Below are positions 28,116 through 37,471 of a stretch of DNA of 64,000 nt, piece after piece. Source of the stretch: DASQUK01 sp963717085 (GTDB taxonomy: Bacteria; Actinomycetota; Acidimicrobiia; Acidimicrobiales; VFJN01); NCBI GenBank assembly GCA_963717085.1, contig CAVQVM010000019.1, positions 62,001-126,000 on the forward strand. Reading direction: 5' to 3'. The position numbers and the translations under genes are program-made. The notes beneath the pieces are model-generated. The model ran no database searches. It was not told the origin of the DNA and saw only the letters and a list, made by a program, of their open reading frames with translations. Position 1 is the first letter of the stretch; each line of letters opens with the position of its first letter.

Positions 28116-28771
28116 CCTCCGAGCCGACCGGGTTCCTCTATCCCTTCATCGACGCCGAGGAACGGGACGCAGCTCCCCTCCTCGTCGATCTCGCAGCGTC
28201 GGCCAAGGCGAAGATGGCGGCGAGCGAGTGCCTGCGGGCCGACACCCTCGCCCGCTGTGCCGATGATCTGCGGCGTGCAGGCGAGGCGATGGCTCACCGC
28301 TTCCAGCACGGCGGGCGACTGTTCACCTTCGGCAACGGCGGGAGCGCGACCGACGCCGAGGGGACCGCCGCGCTCTTCCGCGCCCCACCGAGCGGCCGCC
28401 CGCTGGCCGCGCTGTCACTGGTGGACGACCGCGCCGTGCTCACCGCGCTCGCCAACGACGTCGGCTTCGAGCTGGCGTTCTCGCGCCAGATCATCGCCCA
28501 CGCCCGACCGGGGGACATCGCCCTGGGGTTCTCCACCAGCGGCAACTCCGCGAACCTGCTGCGGGCCTTCGAGGAGGCGGCGAACCGCGGGCTCCTCACC
28601 GTCGGCGTGTCCGGGTACGAAGGAGGTGCCATGGCCAGCGGCGATGACATCGACCACTGTCTGGTCGTGCGATCGGACAGCGTCCACCGCATCCAGGAGA
28701 CCCAGGACGCCCTCGTGTTCGAGCTGTGGTCGGTCGTGCAGCGGTGCCTCGCAGGGGAAGCTCCGTCGTGA
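28112..28771 (+). CDS. SIS-domain sugar-phosphate isomerase-like (GmhA-like) protein in hyp operon
   Basis: 219 residues; GTG overlaps the previous stop. SIS fold of the phosphoheptose-isomerase group: GGRLFTFGNGGSATDAEG (phosphate-binding Ser), FSTSGNSANLLRAF, then VRSDSVHRIQETQDALVF, with the catalytic-type Glu/His (QETQ). GmhA-like proteins recur in actinobacterial hyp operons. Their link to hydrogenase maturation is unexplained; it may supply or sense a sugar phosphate. Four-base overlap with hypE. Confidence 0.85.
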   Translation: MTSEPTGFLYPFIDAEERDAAPLLVDLAASAKAKMAASECLRADTLARCADDLRRAGEAMAHRFQHGGRLFTFGNGGSATDAEGTAALFRAPPSGRPLAALSLVDDRAVLTALANDVGFELAFSRQIIAHARPGDIALGFSTSGNSANLLRAFEEAANRGLLTVGVSGYEGGAMASGDDIDHCLVVRSDSVHRIQETQDALVFELWSVVQRCLAGEAPS

Positions 28772-29871
28772 GCGACACCGTCCGCGACCAGGGCGCAGCC
28801 GATCGGGAGGTTGCGGTCTTCGATCGGATCGAGGCCTTCCGGCGCCGCAAGCCCCGCCTTCGCGACGAGGTCGTCACCCTTGCGCACGGCGCCGGGGGCA
28901 AGGCATCGGCAGCCCTGCTCGACGCGGTCTTCCTGCCCGCCTTCGCCAACGACACGCTCGCCGCTCAAACGGACGCCGCCGTCCTCGACCTGCCCTCGGG
29001 CGACCGGCTGGCGTTCAGCACCGACTCGTATGTCGTGCGCCCGCTGCGGTTCCCCGACGCGTCGGTCGGCCACCTCGCAGTGCACGGCACCGTCAACGAC
29101 CTCGCCATGATGGGCGCGCGACCTGTCGCCCTGTCGGCGGCGTTCGTGATCGAGGAGGGCCTCCCGGTCGACACGCTGCGGGAGGTCGTTGCCGACATGG
29201 CCCACGCCGCCGCCGCGGCCGGCGTCGACATCGTCGCGGGCGACACCAAGGTGGTCGATCGGGGCGCCGCCGACGGCATGTACATCTCGACGTCGGGCAT
29301 CGGCATCGTTCCCGCGGGTCGGGACTTGTCGCCGGCACGGGTCGCCGCCGGTGACGTCGTGCTCGTCTCGGGGACCATCGGCGACCACGGGACCGCGGTG
29401 ATGCTCGCCCGCGGCGACCTCGCGCTCGACGCCGACATCGTGTCGGACACGGCACCGCTGCACGAGCTGGGGGAGTGCCTGTTCTCGGCGGCACCGTCGA
29501 CCCGGTGGCTGCGTGATGCCACGCGCGGCGGCGTCGGAACGATCTGCAACGAGTTGGCCCGTGCCGCCGACCTCACCGTCGTGCTCGAGGAGGCGGCCCT
29601 ACCCGTGCGGCCCGCCGTGGCCGCGGCCTGCGAGCTCCTGGGGATCGACCCGCTCTACGTGGCCAACGAGGGCAAGTTCATCGCCGTCGTCGCCCCCGAC
29701 GAGGCCGACGCAGCGTTGGCGGCACTCAGAGCCCATCCGCTGGGTCGCGACGCCGTCAAGATCGGAGACATCCGCGAGGAGCCGCCGGGCATCGTGGTGC
29801 TCCTGACACCGATCGGTGGCACCCGGATCGTCGACATGCTGGTCGGCGATCCGCTCCCGCGGATCTGCTGA
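28768..29871 (+). CDS. hypE: Hydrogenase maturation protein HypE
   Basis: 367 residues from the GTG at 28768 (GTGA overlap with the SIS gene). PurM-like ATPase: VVTLAHGAGGKASAALLD, FSTDSYVVRPLRFPDASVG, TVNDLAMMGARP, GDTKVVDRG, DATRGGVGTICNE. The C-terminus is PRIC, the cysteine that is carbamoylated by HypF and dehydrated to thiocyanate. Last gene of the operon. No clear terminator follows. Confidence 0.94.
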   Translation: MSDTVRDQGAADREVAVFDRIEAFRRRKPRLRDEVVTLAHGAGGKASAALLDAVFLPAFANDTLAAQTDAAVLDLPSGDRLAFSTDSYVVRPLRFPDASVGHLAVHGTVNDLAMMGARPVALSAAFVIEEGLPVDTLREVVADMAHAAAAAGVDIVAGDTKVVDRGAADGMYISTSGIGIVPAGRDLSPARVAAGDVVLVSGTIGDHGTAVMLARGDLALDADIVSDTAPLHELGECLFSAAPSTRWLRDATRGGVGTICNELARAADLTVVLEEAALPVRPAVAAACELLGIDPLYVANEGKFIAVVAPDEADAALAALRAHPLGRDAVKIGDIREEPPGIVVLLTPIGGTRIVDMLVGDPLPRIC

Positions 29872-29959
29872 CGTCAATGGCCTTGACACCAGAACGCGGC
29901 CGGGCTTGGCTCGCACTGCGACGCGAAGACGTCGCGCCTCGAACCCAGGGAGGTGCTCC

Positions 29960-30343
29960 ATGACAGGTCGCGTAGTGCACTTCGAGATCCCCTACGACGA
30001 TGGCGACCGAGCCCGTGGCTTCTACGAGAAGGCGTTCGGGTGGAACCTCATGCCGCTGCCGGAGATGGGCTACACGATGGTCATGTCGGGGCCGAGTGGA
30101 GATCAGGGCCCGACCGAAGCGGGCTTCATCAACGGCGGGATGATGCAGCGCCAGGAGCCCTTCACCGCCCCCAACATCGTCATCGACGTGGCGAACCTCG
30201 AGGACGCGCTCAAGGCGGTCAACGAGGCGGGCGGAACCACCGTCTCCGAGCGCCAGGCCGTGGGGGACATGGGCTTCGCCGCCTACTTCAGGGATCCAGA
30301 GGGCAACCTGGTCGGCCTCTGGGAAACCGCGCCTTCCGGTTGA
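29960..30343 (+). CDS. VOC family protein (glyoxalase fold)
   Basis: 127 residues from the ATG at 29960 with GGGAGGT upstream. Single VOC domain: VVHFEIPYDDGDRARGFYEK, AFGWNLMPLPEMGYTM, and the C-terminal AAYFRDPEGNLVGLWE with the usual metal-ligand Glu. Metal-dependent lyase, isomerase or dioxygenase superfamily; reaction unknown. 88 bp after hypE, but with its own ribosome site, so probably independent. Confidence 0.82.
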   Translation: MTGRVVHFEIPYDDGDRARGFYEKAFGWNLMPLPEMGYTMVMSGPSGDQGPTEAGFINGGMMQRQEPFTAPNIVIDVANLEDALKAVNEAGGTTVSERQAVGDMGFAAYFRDPEGNLVGLWETAPSG

Positions 30344-30507
30344 CCGACCCACAGGTCGAGCTGACCGCGGCGGGCGAGTCCGCGTTCCGCAACCTGCTCG
30401 CCCGGTGTTCGCCTTGACACCTGCCGGGTAGTCAAGGGCGAACCACCCACCATCATCGGCTGCGGCGCGCCGCCGAGCTGCGCCCGCGCCCTGATCATGG
30501 AGTTGCC

Positions 30508-31377
30508 GTGAAGATCAGCATCGCCCTCACCAACTACTCCTGGCCCGACGGGCCGGTTCATCTCCCGGGCCATCTGCTCGACCTGGCTCGCCGAGTCGAC
30601 GACGGGGGCATCGACACACTCTGGGTCGCGGACCACCTCCTGCAGATGGACCCCACCGCGACGATCGACGAACCGATGCTCGAGGCCTACACCACCCTCG
30701 GGTACCTCGCTGCCGCCACCGGCAACGTGAACCTGGGCACCATGGTCACCTGGGCGTCGATCCGCCCGCCCGCCCTCGTCGTCAAGACGGTCACGACGCT
30801 CGACGTGCTCTCGGGCGGCCGGGCGTGGCTGGGTGTCGGTGCCGGGTACCAGCGCGACGAGGCCGTGATGACCGGCCTGCCCTTCCCCGACACCGCGGAA
30901 CGGTTCGTGCTCATGGAGGAGCTGCTGCAGCTCGCGGCGCACATGTGGGACGGGGATCAGCGGCCGTTCGACGGGCCGCGCCACCGGCTCGAACAACCGA
31001 TCGGCAACCCGCAGCCGATCTCGCGACCCCGAGTCCTGATCGGTGGGATGGGCGAGCAGCGGACCCTGCCGCTCGTGGCCCGCTACGGCGACGCGTGCAA
31101 CCTCTTCGACATCCCCGACGGTGGCGCCACGCTGCAGCACAAGCTCGAGGTCCTCGCCCGGGCCTGCGACGCCGTTGGCAGGAATCCCGACGACATCGAG
31201 GTGACGCTCAGCAGCCGGCTAGGCAGCGACGAGACCCCGGGGGCGTTCACCGACCGGTGTGGCCAGCTCGCCAAGCGCGGGATCCAGCACATCGTCCTCG
31301 TGACCAGCGGCCCGTGGAGCCAGGGCGAGCTCGACGTGATCTTCGACGCCGTGGATCCGGTGCGCGCTCTCGACTGA
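30508..31377 (+). CDS. LLM-class F420-dependent oxidoreductase
   Basis: 289 residues, luciferase-like monooxygenase fold: ISIALTNYSWPDGP, DTLWVADHL, LGTMVTWASIRPPALVVKTV, the conserved GRAWLGVGAGYQRDEA block and VLIGGMGEQRTLPL. The loop spacing fits F420-using actinobacterial members (TIGR03560-like) rather than FMN luciferases. Substrate unknown. GTG start after a weak GAGTTG. A LacI-family regulator follows on the same strand. Confidence 0.82.
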   Translation: MKISIALTNYSWPDGPVHLPGHLLDLARRVDDGGIDTLWVADHLLQMDPTATIDEPMLEAYTTLGYLAAATGNVNLGTMVTWASIRPPALVVKTVTTLDVLSGGRAWLGVGAGYQRDEAVMTGLPFPDTAERFVLMEELLQLAAHMWDGDQRPFDGPRHRLEQPIGNPQPISRPRVLIGGMGEQRTLPLVARYGDACNLFDIPDGGATLQHKLEVLARACDAVGRNPDDIEVTLSSRLGSDETPGAFTDRCGQLAKRGIQHIVLVTSGPWSQGELDVIFDAVDPVRALD

Positions 31378-31498
31378 CGCGATCGGGCCGATCCTCGGGT
31401 ACGAGCGGGGGCATGATCGAGCCCTGACCAGCCTCCTCGGACGTGCCTGCGGCCCGTCTCGACGGCTGGTCGGCACGATCGGGCGCGAGGATCTTCCC

Positions 31499-32533
31499 AT
31501 GGCGGCACCAGGTAACGAGGCGGCCCCCCGGCCGACGCTCGAGGCGGTGGCGGCACGGGCCGGCGTCGGTCGCGGCACCGTGTCGCGGGTGATCAACGGG
31601 TCCACGCAGGTGAGCGCCAGGGCCCGCGAGGCCGTCCTCAGCGCCATCGAGGACCTCGGCTACGTTCCCAACCGCGCCGCTCGCTCGCTGGTCACGCGCC
31701 GCACCGACTGCATCGCCCTGGTCGTGTCGGAGTCGGAGGACCGGGTGTTCGCCGAACCGTTCTTCGCCGGCGTGGTGCGTGGGGTCAGCGCCGAGATCGC
31801 AGGCACCGCCTTCCAACTGTGGCTGGCGATGATCAACAGCTCGACCGACCGGAGCCGGCTCGGCCGGCACCTCACGGCCCAGCACGTCGACGGCGCCATG
31901 CTGCTGTCGATCCACGGCGACGACTCACTGCCGCGCCTGCTCGAGGACAGCGGGTTGCCGACGGTCCTCGGCGGCCGGCCCACCGGCTTCGTGCCGGCGA
32001 GCTATGTCGACGTCGACAACCACGCGGGCGCCCGGCTGGCCGTCGATCACCTGCTGGCCGGCAGCCGGCGGCGCATCGCCACGATTGCCGGCCCCCAGGA
32101 CATGTCGGCCGGGGTGGCCCGGCTCGAGGGCTACCGCGACGCACTGCGCGACGCCGGGGCGCTCGACGAGTCCAAGGAGCTGGTGGCCTATGGCCAGTTC
32201 AGCGAGTCGAGCGGTCAGGCCGCGATGCAGGACCTGTTGTCACGTCGATCGGACATCGATGCGGTCTTCGCCGCATCCGACCCCATGGCCTTCGGCGCCA
32301 TGCGCGCCATCAAGCAGGCTGGGTTCCGCATCCCCGACGACATCGCGGTGGTCGGCTTCGACGGATCGCCTGCGGCCGGGAACACCGAACCGCCCCTGAC
32401 GACCGTGCACCAACCCGCCGAGGCCATGGGCCGGCACATGGCCCGCCTCCTCGTGGCCCTCATCGGCGGTGAACCGGTCGACCAGCGCGCCGTCATCCTC
32501 GTCCCGGATCTCGTCGTCCGCGACTCGACGTGA
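31499..32533 (+). CDS. LacI-family transcriptional regulator
   Basis: 344 residues. N-terminal LacI HTH: PTLEAVAARAGVGRGTVSRV, INGSTQVSARAREAV, then the hinge YVPNRAARSL. A periplasmic-binding-protein-like effector domain follows (ALVVSESEDRVFAEPFFAG, ending GFDGSPAAGNTEPPLTTVHQ). Represses a transport or catabolic operon in response to a sugar-like ligand. No sugar genes lie nearby, so its targets may be distant. Confidence 0.9.
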   Translation: MAAPGNEAAPRPTLEAVAARAGVGRGTVSRVINGSTQVSARAREAVLSAIEDLGYVPNRAARSLVTRRTDCIALVVSESEDRVFAEPFFAGVVRGVSAEIAGTAFQLWLAMINSSTDRSRLGRHLTAQHVDGAMLLSIHGDDSLPRLLEDSGLPTVLGGRPTGFVPASYVDVDNHAGARLAVDHLLAGSRRRIATIAGPQDMSAGVARLEGYRDALRDAGALDESKELVAYGQFSESSGQAAMQDLLSRRSDIDAVFAASDPMAFGAMRAIKQAGFRIPDDIAVVGFDGSPAAGNTEPPLTTVHQPAEAMGRHMARLLVALIGGEPVDQRAVILVPDLVVRDST

Positions 32534-32668
32534 CGCGCCAGCGGCCGATCCGGTCGCCGGAGAACGGTCGATCCAGCGAGCGAGCCCACGCAACCCCCGG
32601 GTCGGTCCGTCTCCCGCACCGAGCGGGCTCGCACACCGGCCGCACCCACCCGACGCGGGGTTCGCAGC

Positions 32669-34405
32669 TCACCAGGCGAGCTGGTGTTCGGCGGGAAGCA
32701 TCAGGGGCCCGTACGTCGAAAGGCCCAGTCGGCCGGCGACATCGGCGAACGGTCCCCAGGCCTCGACCCGGAGGCGGGCGGTGGCGGCGGCGGGATCCTC
32801 GCTCGACTGAGCCGGGCGTACCCGCGCCGCGAGCGGGACCCGGGGGTACACGCGGGCGTCGAGCTCGTCCGAGGGTGCAAGACCGGCTCGCTGCCTCGCC
32901 ACGTCGAGCGCCACCCTCAGCCCGCCGAGCTCGTCGACGAGCCCGCGCTCCTTCGCGTCGGCGCCGGTCCAGACGCGGCCCCGGGCGATCTCGTCGACAC
33001 GATCGCGTGGCTGGCTGCGACCCTCCGCGACCTTGGCAGTGAAGTCGTCGTAGATCCGGTCGAGCCAGAGGTTGAGCCGCTCCCACTCTTCATCCGTGAA
33101 CGCATGGAGCGGCGAGAACATCAGCCCGTGCCTGCCGCCGGCTACCCCCTCGTGGCCGATGTCCAGCCGGTCCACCAGACCCTCGACCACCTGCTTGCCG
33201 GAGACGACACCGATCGAACCTGTCAGGGTCCCAGGCTCGGCGACGATCACGTCTGCCCCCATCGACACGAAGTAGCCGCCCGAGGCGGCCACGTCGCCCA
33301 TCGACACCACCACGGGCTTTCCGGCCCGCCGGGTCACGGCCACCTCACGCCAGATGGCGTCGGACGCCACGTACGAGCCACCGGGGCTTGCCACCCGGAG
33401 CACGATCGCCTTGACGTCATCCGCCTTGGTTGCCGACCGCAGCGCCGCGGCCACCGTGTCGGCCCCGGCGCTCGTGCCCACGAGCGGCTGGCGTCGGCTC
33501 CGGCCGAGGTGGATCGGACCGGTCACCTGCACGAGCGCCACGGTGTCGGGCGCCGACCCCGAGACACGGGTCGACAGCTCGGCCAGCCTCGAGCGGCGAT
33601 AGCGGGCGAGGTACTGCAGGACGACGTCGGCGCCGGTCCTGGCCCGGACGGCGCCGTAGACGTCGTCGCGGTAGCCGAGGCGGTCGACGAGGCCCGACTC
33701 GAGTGCCTCGCTGGAGAACAGCGGCGCCCGGTCGATCAGGCCCCGTACCACGCCCGGGTCGAGGTCCCGGTTGACGGCGATGGTGGTCACGAGCTGCTCC
33801 ATGACCGACTGCACCACCCGCTCGGTCGCCTCCCGGTGTGCGGCGGTGAACCCTCGCTCGGTGAAGACGTTGGCGGCGTTCTTGTACTCGTGGCGTTGGG
33901 CGATCTGGGGTGTGATCCCGGCCTTGTCGAGCACGCCCCGCAGGAACGGCACCTCGGTGGCGACGCCCGTGAGGCCCAGGTCACCCGACGGCTGCAGCCA
34001 GATCTCGTCGAAGCTCGTCGCCAGGACGTACGAGACACTGCCGTTGCCGAACTCCCCGAAGGTCTCCGCCCAGGCGATGGTGAGCTTGCCGTGGTCGCGG
34101 AGGTCGCGGACCGCGTCCTGCAGCTCCTGGGCCTGCGCCAGCCCCACGGCCGAGCCCGACCCTCCCAGCTTGACCACCAGGGCCCGGACCCTCGGATCCT
34201 GCGCCGCCCGGCGCAGGCCTCGCAGGACCGGCCGCAGCGACGAGCGGCGCCGGGCGAGAACGGCACCCATCGGATCCTGCGGCGTCTCCTCCATCAGGGG
34301 CTCGGTCAGATCGAGTTCGAGGACGAGGTCGGCGGTGCGCCGACGTCGTGCCTCGTCGATCCCGGTGACCACGGTCTCGGCTGCGTGCTTGGCTCTGGGG
34401 AGCAT
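32669..34405 (-). CDS. sppA: Signal peptide peptidase SppA, double-domain (protease IV) type
   Basis: 578 residues, the long SppA form with two ClpP/crotonase-like halves. The N-terminal half carries the general-base Lys in RHEYKNAANVFTERGF; the C-terminal half the nucleophile Ser in MGDVAASGGYFVSMGADV, followed by EPGTLTGSIGVV. The fold blocks LVVKLGGSGSAVGLAQAQEL and IVLRVASPGGSYVASDAIWR precede each. E. coli SppA has an N-terminal membrane anchor; none is evident here (MLPRAKHAAETVVTGIDE). It degrades cleaved signal peptides, or other small peptides if soluble. Confidence 0.88.
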   Translation of the reverse strand: MLPRAKHAAETVVTGIDEARRRRTADLVLELDLTEPLMEETPQDPMGAVLARRRSSLRPVLRGLRRAAQDPRVRALVVKLGGSGSAVGLAQAQELQDAVRDLRDHGKLTIAWAETFGEFGNGSVSYVLATSFDEIWLQPSGDLGLTGVATEVPFLRGVLDKAGITPQIAQRHEYKNAANVFTERGFTAAHREATERVVQSVMEQLVTTIAVNRDLDPGVVRGLIDRAPLFSSEALESGLVDRLGYRDDVYGAVRARTGADVVLQYLARYRRSRLAELSTRVSGSAPDTVALVQVTGPIHLGRSRRQPLVGTSAGADTVAAALRSATKADDVKAIVLRVASPGGSYVASDAIWREVAVTRRAGKPVVVSMGDVAASGGYFVSMGADVIVAEPGTLTGSIGVVSGKQVVEGLVDRLDIGHEGVAGGRHGLMFSPLHAFTDEEWERLNLWLDRIYDDFTAKVAEGRSQPRDRVDEIARGRVWTGADAKERGLVDELGGLRVALDVARQRAGLAPSDELDARVYPRVPLAARVRPAQSSEDPAAATARLRVEAWGPFADVAGRLGLSTYGPLMLPAEHQLAW

Positions 34406-34519
34406 GGTTCGAGGCTAGGGCGTGTCCTGCGGGTCATGGCACACGCCTCGCCGGCCAGATGCGCTGGACCGGCGTCGCCCTCGGGCGACGCCGGCACCCG
34501 AGCCGGCACAGGGGGCGGC

Positions 34520-35194
34520 TCAGGCCGATCGGTGGCGTCGATCGATCGCTGCCTCGGCGGCCGTCAGGGCAACGAACGCGATGGCCAGGCTGCCGACCAC
34601 GTCGGACGTCCAATGGACACCGAGCCACACCCGACACCAGGCGACGAGCACGATCACGGACCATGCCGCGACCGTCAGCGCCACCCACAGCCAGCGGCGG
34701 CTCACGTAGAGACCGGCGATGGCCGGCACGAAGCCCCAGGTCGCCGCCGCGGCGAGCACGTGTCCGCTCGGGTAGGAGAAACCCGTCCCCGGTACGAGCC
34801 GTGCGCCGCTCGGGCGGGGACGTGCGACGATCTCCTTGACAAGCCACTCGAACGGCGGACGGGCGGCGATCACCGCGAGCATCACGAGCGCGACCGAGCG
34901 ACAGCGCAGGGCCGCGAGGGCGACGCCGGCAGCGCCGGCCATGAGGACGACCGGCGTCGAACCCAGCCGTGAGATCCAGAGCGCCACCCGGTCGACGGCG
35001 GGTGATCGGTGCTCGACCACGGCCTCGGTGATCGGGCGGTCCCAGACCAGCAGTCGACCACCGTCGATGGCGGCGAGGACCCCCAGCACGACCGCGAGGG
35101 CGGCGGCCCCGACCAGCAGCCAGGGCAGCCGTTCCCCGATGCGCCGCAACGTGATCGGCGGCGAACGATGTAGGTCAGGGGCCGAGATGGTCAT
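34520..35194 (-). CDS. PAP2-family membrane phosphatase
   Basis: 224 residues from the ATG at 35194 (MTISAPDLHRSPP), which overlaps the upstream gene by 20 nt. The frame is open further up but antisense-like. Six hydrophobic spans. The three PAP2 motifs are KEIVARPRP, YPSGH and CRVWLGVHWTSDV (R...H...D). Dephosphorylates lipid phosphates such as phosphatidic acid or undecaprenyl pyrophosphate on the outer membrane face. Probably co-transcribed with the membrane gene upstream. Confidence 0.87.
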   Translation of the reverse strand: MTISAPDLHRSPPITLRRIGERLPWLLVGAAALAVVLGVLAAIDGGRLLVWDRPITEAVVEHRSPAVDRVALWISRLGSTPVVLMAGAAGVALAALRCRSVALVMLAVIAARPPFEWLVKEIVARPRPSGARLVPGTGFSYPSGHVLAAAATWGFVPAIAGLYVSRRWLWVALTVAAWSVIVLVAWCRVWLGVHWTSDVVGSLAIAFVALTAAEAAIDRRHRSA

Positions 35195-36080
35195 GTCCGA
35201 TGCCGCTGTGGACACGTTGGCCGCCCGGGCTGGCGGGATCAACACCCATGCTCTCATCGGAGTCGCCGTCGCCGTGCGTGCGCTCCGGCAGGAGGAGCAC
35301 GGCGCCGATGAGGAAGGCGAGGGCGCCGACGAACGTGCCGAGGTTCATGAGCGTGACGTTGCGCGGCTGGTCGGACGCCGACACGACGTAGGAGGCGACG
35401 GCCGAGGCACCGAACGCGATCGACCCGAGGAGGTTCAGCGCCGTGATGAGCCACGACAGGCTGCGGGGCCGCCACGACCACAGGCCGTGGGACACCTCCG
35501 CCCATGCGAGCCCGCTCGCAACGAGGAAACAGATCGATCCGAGGGAGTCCGGGGTCCACACCAGACGGTCGGCCTGCGAGGCCGACAGGTGTTGGAGCAT
35601 CTCGTCGAACGTGCTGATGTTGAACATCAGGGTCCCGGCGAGCTGCACGACGGCGGCCCACCAATCGATGCGGTGCGGCTCCCACGTGACGAAGCGCCGG
35701 CGCTCGGCGATGCCGGCGCCGGGCGGGGTGCGGGGTGCGTTTGCAACCTCCAGGTATTGCAGGGCCGCGGCCGTGGTGAAGAACAGGGACCCGACGAAAA
35801 AGGTGATGCCATCGACGGCGACCCCGACCGCGTTGACGTAGCGGGGCGCCGCGCCCAGTGCGAAGCACGTCGATCCGACCGCGAATAGCACGCCGATCCA
35901 CCAGCCGATCGCGCCGGGTGCCCACCAGGTCGACCCTCGGCCGGTGTCGAGGAGCGAGTGCTGCTTGCGTCGTGCACGCGACGTCCAGGTGACGATGCGA
36001 CCGTCGGGTCGACGGAACGTCTCACGCGTGACGAACGGGCCCACCCCGCGGGCCTCGATGCGATGCCACCGCTCCGGCAC
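35175..36080 (-). CDS. Multi-spanning membrane protein of unknown function
   Basis: 301 residues with about seven hydrophobic spans: WWAPGAIGWWIGVLFAVGST, ITFFVGSLFFTTAAAL, AVVQLAGTLMFNISTF, LGSICFLVASGLAW, LSWLITALNLLGSIAFG, LGTFVGALAFLIGAVLLL. The GWWIGVLFAVGS segment recalls YrhK-like domains. The soluble N-terminus has RETFRRPDGRIVTWTSRARR. Followed by the PAP2 gene with overlap. Function unknown. Confidence 0.75.
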   Translation of the reverse strand: MPERWHRIEARGVGPFVTRETFRRPDGRIVTWTSRARRKQHSLLDTGRGSTWWAPGAIGWWIGVLFAVGSTCFALGAAPRYVNAVGVAVDGITFFVGSLFFTTAAALQYLEVANAPRTPPGAGIAERRRFVTWEPHRIDWWAAVVQLAGTLMFNISTFDEMLQHLSASQADRLVWTPDSLGSICFLVASGLAWAEVSHGLWSWRPRSLSWLITALNLLGSIAFGASAVASYVVSASDQPRNVTLMNLGTFVGALAFLIGAVLLLPERTHGDGDSDESMGVDPASPGGQRVHSGIGHDHLGP

Positions 36081-36227
36081 CGTGAGCCCCGCCCGCCGAC
36101 GGGTCGCCGGCCTGCTTGCGGCCTTGGTTCGGTGGTCGATGTAAGAACACGCTGAACATGCGCGGTCGGCTGGACATCATCCGATCCGGGTGATCGGCGC
36201 CGCCACTTTCTGGGGTAGGAGGTAGGC

Positions 36228-37058
36228 ATGGCCCGACCCGTATGGAGCGGAGTGATCAGCTTCGGGCTGGTGAGCGTGCCCGTGAAGGCCTACCCCGCCG
36301 TGCGCGACCACGACGTCCACTTCCACCAGATCGACAAGGGTTCCGGCTCGCGGATCCGCAACCGCAAGGTGTCGGCGAAGACGGGCAAAGAGGTCGACAA
36401 CGCCGACATCGAGCTGGGGTTCGAGACCAGCGAGGGCCGTTACGTCACGTTCAGCAAGCGGGAGCTGGACGACCTCCGCCCGGCGTCGACCCGGGCCGTC
36501 GAGGTCAGCGACTTCGTCTCGCTCGCTGACATCGACCCGATCTACTACGAGCGCACGTACTGGCTGGGACCCGCCGACGATGCGGCTGTCAAGCCCTACC
36601 AGTTGCTGCGAGCTGCGATGGAGGACCGGGGCCTGGTGGCCATCGGCACCGTTGTCATGCGCAACAAGCAGTACCTCACCGCCATCCGGCCGCTCGAGGG
36701 CGCGCTCGCCATGTCGACGATGCGCTTCGCCGACGAGGTCGTACCCCGGTCCGACGTGGACGGTGTGCCCGATCGCCGGAGCAAGCCAGAACCGAGGATG
36801 CTGCGGATGGCGAACCAGCTCGTCGACTCACTCACCACCGACTGGAACCCCCGGCGCTACCACGACACGTTCACGGAGGAGCTCCGGGAGCGGATCGAGG
36901 CCAAGCAAGCCGGGAAGAAGCTCGAGATCGAGCCGGAGGATGGCGCCGAGCCCAAGGTCATCGACCTGATGCAGGCCCTGGAGGACAGCGTCAAGGGAGC
37001 CAGGGCCAACCGGCGGGGCCGCCGCAAGCCCCGAAGCCGTGCCCGCAAGTCCGCCTGA
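36228..37058 (+). CDS. ku: Ku protein (non-homologous end joining)
   Basis: 276 residues, full-length bacterial Ku: MARPVWSGVISFGLVSVPVK at the start, then HFHQIDKGSGSRIRNRKVS, ELDDLRPASTRAVEVSDFV, MRNKQYLTAIRPLEG and a C-terminal basic tail (RANRRGRRKPRSRARKSA) that aids DNA binding and LigD recruitment. A strong GTAGGAGGTAGGC site precedes the ATG. Homodimeric ring on DNA ends. No ligD lies adjacent, so it must be elsewhere. Confidence 0.95.
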   Translation: MARPVWSGVISFGLVSVPVKAYPAVRDHDVHFHQIDKGSGSRIRNRKVSAKTGKEVDNADIELGFETSEGRYVTFSKRELDDLRPASTRAVEVSDFVSLADIDPIYYERTYWLGPADDAAVKPYQLLRAAMEDRGLVAIGTVVMRNKQYLTAIRPLEGALAMSTMRFADEVVPRSDVDGVPDRRSKPEPRMLRMANQLVDSLTTDWNPRRYHDTFTEELRERIEAKQAGKKLEIEPEDGAEPKVIDLMQALEDSVKGARANRRGRRKPRSRARKSA

Positions 37059-37471
37059 TTCTGGCGAGCGGCACCACGAGGAACGCCAACGGGTCGGCGG
37101 CGCGAACCGCCCACGTGCTGACCAGGGCGTTCACTACGTCCTGGGCGCGGGTCGCCTCGTCAGCGTGGGGCCACCACTCCAATCCGGCGAGGCGCGCTGC
37201 GGGGCTAGGCGGGCTGGGGTCGACGCTGGACGCGACACGCATGAAGGGCCGTCGCGCCCTAGGTGATACGCGACACACACATCCTGACGAGACCCGAGTT
37301 GGATGCACCGATTCGGTGCTGGATCTGACGGCAAGCGCCGGCACGGGTTGCGGTTCCGCGAGCGGCGGGCACAGTTCTCGGCGCCAATTTTGTGCGGGGT
37401 TCGGTTCTGCGGCCCTGTGGTGTGCTGCGCCTGGACGGGCCTGATGTGCGCGCGGAGGCAATCCTTGCCGG
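37059..37471. other. Intergenic region, no gene recognised
   Basis: About 410 bp between Ku and the MFS gene. Short frames exist on both strands but none has a recognisable product or a ribosome site. The minus frame ending inside ku contains LEWWPHADEATRAQDVVNAL, which might be a worn remnant. Confidence 0.45.

Noticed and set aside
32684..34972. 762-codon plus-strand frame over sppA
   Set aside because: Antisense shadow of a clear SppA with catalytic Ser/Lys; no domain.
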